A DNA stretch of 64,000 nt from Ignavibacteriota bacterium. Lineage in GTDB: Bacteria > Bacteroidota > Ignavibacteria > UBA10030 > UBA6906. The notes beneath the pieces are model-generated. The model ran no database searches. It saw nothing but the letters and a program-made list of their open reading frames with translations, and was not told where the DNA came from. The stretch covers positions 248,001 to 312,000 of the forward strand of contig JADJHP010000003.1 of the NCBI GenBank assembly GCA_016707525.1. The letters are read 5' to 3'. Both the position numbers and the translations under genes were made by a program. Below are positions 16,532 through 23,125 of this stretch, piece by piece. How positions within the stretch are numbered: the stretch's first letter is position 1; every line of letters starts with the position of its first letter.

Positions 16532-17686
16532 TCAGGCGGTAAGAACATCCCGGACCGCAGCAGCCACCTGGTCGAGCTCGACATGGCCAATGGTCAACGG
16601 GGGAAGGAGACGCACGACCGTAGGCCCTGCCGGCATGGCAAGCACACCGGCGGTCTGCAACTTCTCAATGAACGGTTTGGCCTTTTCGCGCAGGTCGATC
16701 CCCACCATGAGGCCGAGCCGGCGCACCTCGCGGACCCGCGGGGATGCGATGCGGCCGAGCTGCACCCCGAGATACTCCCCCTTCTGCGCCGCGGCATCGA
16801 CCAGGCCCGTCTCCAGTATGAATTCCAGGGTCGCACGAGCAGCCGCACAGCATACCGGATTCCCGCCAAAGGTCGTCCCATGCAGCCCCGGCGTTACCGT
16901 TATGTGGCCCGAACATAACACCGCCCCCATCGGCAACCCGCCCGCCATGGACTTGGCCAGACAGACCATGTCCGGCTCCAGCCCGGCGTGCTCGAACGCA
17001 AACATTCTCCCCGTCCGGCCGAACCCTGTCTGCACTTCGTCCACGATCAGCAACGCACCATGCTCACGGCACACCCGCTGAACGGTCGCAAGAAATTCCT
17101 GTGTCCCGATGTGCACTCCCCCTTCACCCTGGACCACCTCCAGGATCACCGCGGCGGTCGCGTCGGTGACGGCTGTGGCGATCGCGGCAGGATCATTGTA
17201 CGGAACGAACGTTACGCCCGTTGGGAGCGGGCCAACGTTCTCACGGTACACCGGATTATGCGTGGTACTCAGCGCCCCAAGGGTCCGGCCGTGGAATGCA
17301 CGGAAAGTGCTCACAACCTCCGTCCGTCCGCTCGCATGGCGTGCGAATTTGATCGCCGCTTCGACCGCCTCTGCGCCCGAATTGCACAGGAACGCGCGCT
17401 CGAGGGGAGAAGGAGCGATGCCGAGGAGGAGATCGAGATATGACGCACGTACATCGTTGAAGAACACATTGCTGCACGCCGTGAATTGCAGTGCCTGGGT
17501 GGCCACGGCAGCGGCCACACGCGGATTCGCATGCCCGATGTTCGCCGAACCATGCCCTGCCACACAATCAATGTATCGGTTCCCCCTGTCGTCCCACACC
17601 ACGGCGTTCTCTCCGCGCACCAGCGTCAGGCCACGACGCGCATACACCCCGAGTGAACAACGCTCCTCAGCGATGGCTGTACTCAT
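16532..17686 (-). CDS. lysJ: [LysW]-L-lysine/acetylornithine aminotransferase, LysJ-type
   Basis: 384 residues, class III PLP aminotransferase. C-N-S-G-A-E-A-V-E-A-A near 97, the V-D-E-V-Q-T-G-F-G-R-T-G motif near 213, and the PLP lysine in C-L-A-K-S-M-A-G-G are all present. In carrier-protein lysine synthesis it converts LysW-bound aminoadipate semialdehyde to LysW-bound lysine. ArgD-type acetylornithine aminotransferases look alike, but operon position after lysX-lysY-lysZ favours LysJ. Its start overlaps the lysZ stop by four bases; it is the last gene of the operon. Confidence 0.9.
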   Translation of the reverse strand: MSTAIAEERCSLGVYARRGLTLVRGENAVVWDDRGNRYIDCVAGHGSANIGHANPRVAAAVATQALQFTACSNVFFNDVRASYLDLLLGIAPSPLERAFLCNSGAEAVEAAIKFARHASGRTEVVSTFRAFHGRTLGALSTTHNPVYRENVGPLPTGVTFVPYNDPAAIATAVTDATAAVILEVVQGEGGVHIGTQEFLATVQRVCREHGALLIVDEVQTGFGRTGRMFAFEHAGLEPDMVCLAKSMAGGLPMGAVLCSGHITVTPGLHGTTFGGNPVCCAAARATLEFILETGLVDAAAQKGEYLGVQLGRIASPRVREVRRLGLMVGIDLREKAKPFIEKLQTAGVLAMPAGPTVVRLLPPLTIGHVELDQVAAAVRDVLTA

Positions 17687-18474
17687 GCGATGGTCGTCCC
17701 CCTCCCCGCGAGGGCATCGGCCAGCGGATGCGCTGTCCGGCCATCCGCCAGGATGACCCGGGTTGGATACTCTTCCATGATCCTGTTGATCGCGTGCAAT
17801 TTACGTTTGATGCGCCCCGTGGACCGCTCTTCCCATTGCTTCACGTCGGAACGGGACATGGCGGGTATGACCGATCCCGGGTCTGCCGGATCCGCGAGAA
17901 AGCCGGGTGCTTCGAGCAGGCTCACGACGGTGGAGGCATGGAGTTCCCGGTGCAGTACGGCGGTGATGTCATCGTTGTCTGCACTGATCGCAATGCCCTG
18001 CTCGTCGCAGATCGGAACGGTCAGGACCGGCGTGTAGCCGTTCTCCAGGAGAAGCTTCACCAGAGCGCCATTGATCCCTTGCGGCTTGCCGGAGAGATCG
18101 CGGCGAAGCAGGATCTTTTCGCCCTGGCGGACCTGGATCCCGGGGTTGCGCTTCCCCTGGATCAACCGCCCATCGAGGCCGGTCAGACCGAGCGCAGCGA
18201 CCTTCCGCCGCTGCAACGCTTCGACGATGCGCTTGTTCCGGAGGCCGGCATATACCATGAGCATAACGTCCATCGTCGACTCTGTAGCGAGGACACTGTC
18301 GTATCCCCGCACGGACGTCACGACCTCACGGGCAATGCCAAGCCGGTCAGCGAGATCATCCCGCCATGCATTCGCACCATGAACGATGACCGCGGGCCCG
18401 GTCGTGCCGGCCAGGTCATCGGCGATCCCTTCGATGTTGATGCCGGCGCCACCGCCGATCTTCAGAAGAAGCAT
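17683..18474 (-). CDS. lysZ: [LysW]-aminoadipate kinase
   Basis: 263 residues, amino-acid kinase fold related to ArgB. The start L-L-L-K-I-G-G-G-A-G, a later V-I-V-H-G-A-N-A (ArgB has VHGGG), and the ATP-site segment I-S-A-D-N-D-D near 165 are visible. It phosphorylates the side-chain carboxyl of aminoadipate attached to LysW. The first codons overlap the end of the glutamine amidotransferase gene by 13 bases, and the stop overlaps lysJ. A G-K-R-N-P-G motif in the middle is typical of LysZ rather than bacterial ArgB. Confidence 0.9.
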   Translation of the reverse strand: MLLLKIGGGAGINIEGIADDLAGTTGPAVIVHGANAWRDDLADRLGIAREVVTSVRGYDSVLATESTMDVMLMVYAGLRNKRIVEALQRRKVAALGLTGLDGRLIQGKRNPGIQVRQGEKILLRRDLSGKPQGINGALVKLLLENGYTPVLTVPICDEQGIAISADNDDITAVLHRELHASTVVSLLEAPGFLADPADPGSVIPAMSRSDVKQWEERSTGRIKRKLHAINRIMEEYPTRVILADGRTAHPLADALAGRGTTIA

Positions 18475-19112
18475 GGAACTATCTCCACATGGTCCTGTTG
18501 CATCGGGGCCCAGCGAGGATCCCCGTCGTCATACGGAGCAGAACAGATCGCCAGAGCATCGTCTGTCCGATGGTGATGCAATGTGAAATACGCAGCCTCC
18601 CCGGCGAACAATGAATGCACGATCACGGCCGTGCGGTCAGCAATGATGAAGTTGCATGCCCGGATATTCGTTGTCCTGCTCTTGAGTATCCCGAGGGCAT
18701 GGGAGACCGCCTCAGGAGTGTGGGAAGCGGCCGGCCGGCGGAGGAACCGGAAGAGCCGCTCCGCGCCGGTCCGCCCGTCCACAGGCAGGCGGACCCCCTG
18801 AAGCTCGCCGTTGAAGATGAACGCCTGCTGGCCGTCGATGAACGGCATATTGTTCTCCACCACGATCCCCTCGTCGCGGAAAGCACTCCGCGCGTGCGCC
18901 AGAAGGACTCGCACGTCGCCGACGGGGCGCGACCCATCATCCCAGATGGGTGTGACGGAGCGATAGCGCTCCCACTCCCCATCGCGCAGTACGCTGTACC
19001 CCCAACCGTGGCCCTGATACTCGGGGCTGGACGTGCACACGCGGGTGAAGGCGTCCAGATGGTAGCGCACGTCGATCGGCGTGCGCGCGATGACCGCGAG
19101 CAATCGGCACAT
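18462..19112 (-). CDS. Class II (Ntn) glutamine amidotransferase-like hydrolase in the LysW operon
   Basis: 216 residues starting at the ATG at 19112, which puts Cys at position 2 as in Ntn class II enzymes (M-C-R-L-L-A-V). The frame extends upstream to 19184, but that region lies inside lysY. Also present are Y-Q-G-H-G-W-G-Y (substrate loop), A-H-A-R-S-A-F near 72, N-N-M-P-F near 87 and F-N-G-E-L near 100, as in GATase_4/YafJ/EgtC proteins. No synthase domain is fused to it. It lies three bases after lysY and overlaps lysZ, so it is firmly in the lysine operon. EgtC shows that this fold can cut gamma-glutamyl bonds, the same bond that links lysine to LysW. Release of lysine is my inference; glutamine-dependent amidation is the alternative. 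Confidence 0.85.
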   Translation of the reverse strand: MCRLLAVIARTPIDVRYHLDAFTRVCTSSPEYQGHGWGYSVLRDGEWERYRSVTPIWDDGSRPVGDVRVLLAHARSAFRDEGIVVENNMPFIDGQQAFIFNGELQGVRLPVDGRTGAERLFRFLRRPAASHTPEAVSHALGILKSRTTNIRACNFIIADRTAVIVHSLFAGEAAYFTLHHHRTDDALAICSAPYDDGDPRWAPMQQDHVEIVPCFF

Positions 19113-19114
19113 GG

Positions 19115-20161
19115 TCACACCGGATGAAGGCCGGTGAATTCCAATCCGGCGGTCTCCGGAAACCCGTGCATGAGGTTCATGCACTGGACCGCCTGGCCGC
19201 CGCTCCCCTTCACCAGATTGTCGATGGCTGCCAGGACCACCACCCGCCCGGTGTCCATATCCACATCAAACCCAATATCACAATAGTTCGTCCCCCAGAG
19301 AAGTTTTGGCTCGGGATACCGGTGTATGCCGTCTTTCATCTTGACCAGCCGTATGAACGGCTCTTTGCCGTACGCCGCACGATAGATCTTCCAGAGATCG
19401 ATCTCCTCCAGACGGCGTGACGGAAAGACATGGGCGGTCACGAGCAATCCGCGGACGATATCCACCGCCGTCGCGGAAAAATGCAGATGATCGTCCGGCG
19501 CAAGGCCGAGTTCCTGGCGCAATTCCGCCTGGTGCCGATGGCCCGTTGGCTTATACGACCGGATCACTCCGGCACGCTCCGGATGATGCGATGCAGCGGA
19601 CGGCACGCCACCGCCTTCGCTGGAGCTCACCTTCACATCCACCACCGTTCGTCCCGGTTGCACCAGGCCCGCGGCGTAGAGCGGGCGCAGGCCGAGGATC
19701 GACGCTGTGGCGTTGCATCCCGCCGTGGCCACATAACGCGCACTGACGATCTCCGCCCGATGGAGTTCCGGGATGCCATAGACGAACTCCTGAAGGAGCG
19801 CAGGCGCAGGGTGCGGGCCACCGTACCACTTCTCGTACGCCGCGGGATCCTTCAAGCGGAAATCCGCGCTCAGATCGATGATCCGCGGGGCGAGCTGCGC
19901 GAACGTGTCGAACTGCCGGGCAGTCGTTCCGTGAGGGAGGCACAGGAACAGGACGTCACATGCCGAAAGTGTGGAGAGCGACGTGAACCGCAGTTCCGTC
20001 CGTCCGCGCAGGTTCGGGTGTGCCAGCACCACCGGCTTCCCCGCAAGGCGTTCCGATGTCGCCTGGAGAACATCGACGGAGGGATGACCGAGGAGGATGC
20101 GGAGGAGTTCGCCGCCGGTGTATCCCGAGGCGCCGACGACCGCTGTGCGGACCCTATCCAT
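19115..20161 (-). CDS. lysY: [LysW]-aminoadipyl-phosphate reductase
   Basis: 348 residues, the normal size of ArgC/LysY reductases. The Rossmann start (V-V-G-A-S-G-Y-T-G-G-E-L) is clear, the catalytic cysteine lies in V-A-T-A-G-C-N-A-T near 149, and the C-terminal G-S-G-G-Q-A-V-Q-C-M-N segment is typical. It reduces LysW-bound aminoadipyl phosphate to the semialdehyde using NADPH. Cys-Asn-Ala-Thr in place of the ArgC Cys-Tyr-Pro-Thr supports LysY. It overlaps the end of lysX by eight bases. Confidence 0.92.
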   Translation of the reverse strand: MDRVRTAVVGASGYTGGELLRILLGHPSVDVLQATSERLAGKPVVLAHPNLRGRTELRFTSLSTLSACDVLFLCLPHGTTARQFDTFAQLAPRIIDLSADFRLKDPAAYEKWYGGPHPAPALLQEFVYGIPELHRAEIVSARYVATAGCNATASILGLRPLYAAGLVQPGRTVVDVKVSSSEGGGVPSAASHHPERAGVIRSYKPTGHRHQAELRQELGLAPDDHLHFSATAVDIVRGLLVTAHVFPSRRLEEIDLWKIYRAAYGKEPFIRLVKMKDGIHRYPEPKLLWGTNYCDIGFDVDMDTGRVVVLAAIDNLVKGSGGQAVQCMNLMHGFPETAGLEFTGLHPV

Positions 20162-21008
20162 GCTGTTCCCTTCCCACCTTCACCACATGCTCGGCGATCA
20201 GGCGCGGGATATCCACACCGGTCGGGGCGATGCTGTTCTTAAACTCCATCGTGTAGTTGATCTCGTTGATCTGATACCCTGACCCGGTCTCAAAGATATC
20301 GAGCGCCACGACGTCCCCGCCAACGGCACGTGCACCGCGTACCGAGAGATCGGCGAGTGCCGCATCGACCGGACACTCCGTCGCCATGCCGCCGCGGGCC
20401 GTATTCGTTATCCAGTGCGGTGATGTGCGGTAGATCGCCGCCACACACCGGTCCCCGATGACGAAGCTGCGGATATCGCGTCCCTGTTTCTCGACATACT
20501 TCTGGATGTAGAAGATCGAGTGGTGGTAGCTGCCGAGGGTGGTCTTGTGTTCCAGCAACGCTTCTGCGGCGTCACGGTCGTTGACCTTCGCGAGCAACCT
20601 TCCCCACGAACCGACAGCGGGCTTGAGAACGACCGGGTATCCCATCTCTTCGATCGCCGCAAGGGCCGACTCTTCCGTAAAGGCGACGCGGACCTCCGGT
20701 TGCGGGAGCTTGTTCTCCGCAAGGACGATCGACGTCAGCAACTTGTCGCCGCAGGTCCACGCCGCGTGCGACGAATTCACGCACCGGACACCCTGACTCT
20801 CGAAGATCCTCAATGCGTGGAGTGCGCGGGAATGATTGATGCACCGTTCGATCACGACGTCATAGGGCCGGTCACCCGCGCCAAGGGTGAAGCGGATATC
20901 CCTGTCGTCGATGGGGATCACGTCCACATCCTGCCAGGCCTGGAACGCATCCAGCAGCAATTTCTCGTCCTTCCGGAGGACGGAATGCAGGAATCCGATA
21001 CGGATCAT
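20154..21008 (-). CDS. lysX: LysW:aminoadipate ligase
   Basis: 284 residues, ATP-grasp fold of the RimK/LysX family. Seen are V-V-L-K-P-A-V-G-S-W-G-R (ATP lid), Q-K-Y-V-E-K-Q-G-R-D-I-R, N-T-A-R-G-G and the metal-binding Y-Q-I-N-E-I-N-Y-T-M-E-F-K-N near the end. It joins the alpha-amino group of aminoadipate to the gamma-carboxyl of the C-terminal Glu of LysW. The presence of a homocitrate synthase and a LysW with the E-D-W-G-E tail point to lysine rather than the related ArgX ornithine route. It overlaps the homocitrate synthase gene by four bases. Confidence 0.93.
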   Translation of the reverse strand: MIRIGFLHSVLRKDEKLLLDAFQAWQDVDVIPIDDRDIRFTLGAGDRPYDVVIERCINHSRALHALRIFESQGVRCVNSSHAAWTCGDKLLTSIVLAENKLPQPEVRVAFTEESALAAIEEMGYPVVLKPAVGSWGRLLAKVNDRDAAEALLEHKTTLGSYHHSIFYIQKYVEKQGRDIRSFVIGDRCVAAIYRTSPHWITNTARGGMATECPVDAALADLSVRGARAVGGDVVALDIFETGSGYQINEINYTMEFKNSIAPTGVDIPRLIAEHVVKVGREQHG

Positions 21009-22177
21009 GGGATCGACTCCATCGCGGCAACGGGGGTGGGATGTCGGAGGGCATTGACCAATAACGACAATTCATGGAGGTCCACCGTGCGCCCGGTCTG
21101 ACCGATCTGCTTCACCCGGTGCAGGAGCACGCGCTCGAGGTCATCATCCACCTGTTCACCGATCTCGGTGAGGCAGGCGCGGATCGAGGAAAGTCCGGAC
21201 ATGTGGTCCAGAGCGATCTCCGACCGGCGACCGACCAGCTCCGGTGGCAGACTCTGGTAGTGCCTGGGGTCGCGCACAGCCGCCTGGGTATGGATACCGG
21301 CGCAATGCTTGAAGGCGTTCGCGCCCATCACCGGGAGTGTTGCGGGGATGGGGACCCCTGCGAACCTGCTGACGAGTTCATACAATTCCGGCAGGAGCGC
21401 GAGGTTCCAGTGCGGCCCTTCATGGTAGTCGAACCGCAAGACCGTGAGAAGCGTGGCCAGATCCACGATGCCTGCGCGTTCGCCAAGGCCGAGCACCGAT
21501 GCGTCGATGATCGTCGCTCCCCCCCGGTACGCATCGAGTGCATTTGCCAGCGCAAGGCCCCGGTCGTTGTGGCAATGAACGGCGATCCGCGGATGGAGAT
21601 CCTTCGCGGCAAGGCCTTCGCGGAGGTTACGGACATAGTCGTACATGTTCCGGGGGGTTCCCGGGATCATGTACCCGGTCGTGTCCGCGATGCTGATGAT
21701 ATCCGCACCGGCCTCGACCGCAGCAGCGGCGGCCCGGAGGACGTTCGCAAACGGACTCCGGACGGCATCCTCGGGTGTATAGCGGATGAGGAGATCGCTG
21801 TTGCGCTGACGTGCATAGCGGATCGTGGCACAGATCTGGTCGATGGCGTCGCCGAGGGTCCGCCTGTTCCCCTCCAGCCGTTCATCCGAGACGCAGTAGA
21901 ATACGCCGAGGAACGACACGCCGCATTCGAGTGCCAGTTCAACATCGGTCTCGAGGGAACGCGCATGAGCGCCGATCCGCGGGCGCAGGCCGCGGTGGGC
22001 CAGCTGCCGGACGGCATCGCGGATCTGTTCGGTCACGGCCGGGTGGCCGGCCTCGACGATATCGACGCCGATGCGTGACAGGAGGTCCGCAACGGCGAGC
22101 TTGATATGCGTATCGAAATAGACCCCCGGCGTCTGTTCCCCCTCACGCAGGGTGGTATCGAGAATGGTGATCATCAT
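21005..22177 (-). CDS. Homocitrate synthase (LysS/NifV-type)
   Basis: 390 residues, HMGL-like TIM barrel plus C-terminal region. L-D-T-T-L-R-E-G-E-Q-T-P-G is the catalytic start of the family (Asp/Arg), H-C-H-N-D-R-G the metal-binding motif and G-L-G-E-R-A-G the second signature. It condenses 2-oxoglutarate with acetyl-CoA to give homocitrate, the first step to alpha-aminoadipate. Isopropylmalate or citramalate synthase would be alternatives by fold, but lysW directly upstream (ATGA overlap) and lysX downstream favour homocitrate. There is a second ATG three bases on. Homoaconitase, homoisocitrate dehydrogenase and LysN are not in the window. Confidence 0.88.
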   Translation of the reverse strand: MMITILDTTLREGEQTPGVYFDTHIKLAVADLLSRIGVDIVEAGHPAVTEQIRDAVRQLAHRGLRPRIGAHARSLETDVELALECGVSFLGVFYCVSDERLEGNRRTLGDAIDQICATIRYARQRNSDLLIRYTPEDAVRSPFANVLRAAAAAVEAGADIISIADTTGYMIPGTPRNMYDYVRNLREGLAAKDLHPRIAVHCHNDRGLALANALDAYRGGATIIDASVLGLGERAGIVDLATLLTVLRFDYHEGPHWNLALLPELYELVSRFAGVPIPATLPVMGANAFKHCAGIHTQAAVRDPRHYQSLPPELVGRRSEIALDHMSGLSSIRACLTEIGEQVDDDLERVLLHRVKQIGQTGRTVDLHELSLLVNALRHPTPVAAMESIP

Positions 22178-22347
22178 TCACCCCAGTCTTCTTGTTCCTG
22201 GGGGGCTTCGGCAAGCTGCAGGGGATCGAGCGACCGCACCTCGAGCATGCACGAGCAGGAATCACACACCACGAGTTCCGAGACGATGGTGGCACCCTGC
22301 AGGTGCACCTCGGCATCGCACACGGGACAGACGGGGACAGTGGCCAT
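22174..22347 (-). CDS. lysW: LysW amino-group carrier protein
   Basis: 57 residues, read directly from the minus strand: ATG at 22347, A-A-A-G-G-A-G six bases upstream, TGA at 22174-22176. The N-terminus is M-A-T-V-P-V-C-P-V-C-D-A-E, with a second pair in C-D-S-C, a zinc-ribbon-like arrangement. The C-terminus is E-D-W-G-E, the conserved carrier tail whose final Glu gamma-carboxyl is joined to aminoadipate. LysW protects the amino group and presents intermediates to LysX, LysZ, LysY and LysJ through its acidic surface. It is the first gene of the lysine operon and its stop overlaps the homocitrate synthase start. Confidence 0.95.
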   Translation of the reverse strand: MATVPVCPVCDAEVHLQGATIVSELVVCDSCSCMLEVRSLDPLQLAEAPQEQEDWGE

Positions 22348-22374
22348 GGTACACTCCTTTGCTGTGAATGCACC

Positions 22375-22403
22375 AGGATACGGCCCGGGGAGCGGAGAGT
22401 CAA
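22375..22403 (-). promoter_or_regulatory. lysW: Promoter of the lysW operon
   Basis: Minus-strand TTGACT (22398-22403) and TATCCT (22375-22380) are separated by exactly 17 bases. Transcription would start near 22368, leaving a leader of about 20 bases that holds only the ribosome site, so a lysine riboswitch is excluded. The -35 box is one half of an inverted repeat shared with the divergent promoter. Confidence 0.7.
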
Positions 22404-22417
22404 AAAAACGCTCTGCC

Positions 22418-22447
22418 TTTGACTATTTTATGACACAATGTTATATT
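22418..22447 (+). promoter_or_regulatory. Promoter of the ACT-domain gene, probably leaderless
   Basis: Plus-strand TTGACT (22419-22424) is followed after 17 bases by TATATT (22442-22447). The same stretch also fits the Bacteroidota pattern TTTG-N20-TAnnTTTr. The ATG at 22454 is only seven bases after the -10 box, so transcription should begin at or next to the start codon. Its -35 lies back to back with that of the lysW promoter, 13 bases away, within the inverted repeat AGTCAAA/TTTGACT. Confidence 0.65.
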
Positions 22448-22453
22448 TAAGAC

Positions 22454-23110
22454 ATGCGTACGATCGCTGCAGCCGTTGAACAGGTGGTCCACGAATCCCC
22501 GGTGCTGGAAGAATGTCTCGCCGCCGGACTCCTGAATCTCTCCGCCGTCGCCCGTACCATCCGTCCGCGCGTGGAAAAGGAATGCATGAAGAAGGCCGGG
22601 ACCGCCGCGCTGGTGATGGCGCTCCGGCGCCTTGCGCCACACCTCCGCCACCGTGCGGGCGATCCGCGCGGGATCCTCCGGCTGGTGCGCGACCTGACCG
22701 TGCGTTCGAACATCACGGAGTTCACATTCCGGAATTCCGACACCATCCTGCAGTGCCAGGTGCGGCTCATCGACCGGGTGAGAAAGCAGGGCGACCACTT
22801 CATCACCTGCACGCAGGGCGTTCATGAGATGACGGTGATGGTGCAGGAAGACCTGGAGGGAATGGTGGAGAAGGTCTTCCACGGAGAGAAGCGGGTGTCG
22901 CGTGTGCGGAACCTCGCTGCACTCGGAATCCACCTGACACCCAAAGTGGTGGAGGTCCCGGGTGTGTACTACGCGATACTCAAGCAGCTGACCTGGGCGG
23001 GGATCAACGTCGTCGAAGTGGTCTCAACGATGACGGAGCTCACACTTCTCCTGGAAAAGAAGAATGTCGAGAAGGCCTTTCTCGTCCTGAGGCAACATCT
23101 GTGGCCCTGA
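22454..23110 (+). CDS. ACT-domain protein, candidate amino-acid-sensing regulator
   Basis: 218 residues. A helical N-terminal region (1-65, with V-A-R-T-I-R-P-R-V-E-K-E and a following K-K-A-G-T-A-A-L-V-M-A-L-R-R-L) is joined to a C-terminal portion with an ACT-like fold (about 150-216: V-P-G-V-Y-Y-A-I-L-K-Q-L, I-N-V-V-E-V-V-S-T, L-T-L-L-L-E-K). ACT domains bind amino acids. There is no enzyme domain. It is transcribed away from the lysW operon from an abutting promoter and has no ribosome-binding site. A role in sensing lysine or controlling the operon is inference from position. Confidence 0.7.
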   Translation: MRTIAAAVEQVVHESPVLEECLAAGLLNLSAVARTIRPRVEKECMKKAGTAALVMALRRLAPHLRHRAGDPRGILRLVRDLTVRSNITEFTFRNSDTILQCQVRLIDRVRKQGDHFITCTQGVHEMTVMVQEDLEGMVEKVFHGEKRVSRVRNLAALGIHLTPKVVEVPGVYYAILKQLTWAGINVVEVVSTMTELTLLLEKKNVEKAFLVLRQHLWP

Positions 23111-23125
23111 CCGGCCCTCACGGCC

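Noticed and set aside
22348..22453. Lysine riboswitch upstream of lysW
   Set aside because: The predicted leader is only about 20 bases and the whole gap is taken up by two promoters; there is no room for an aptamer.
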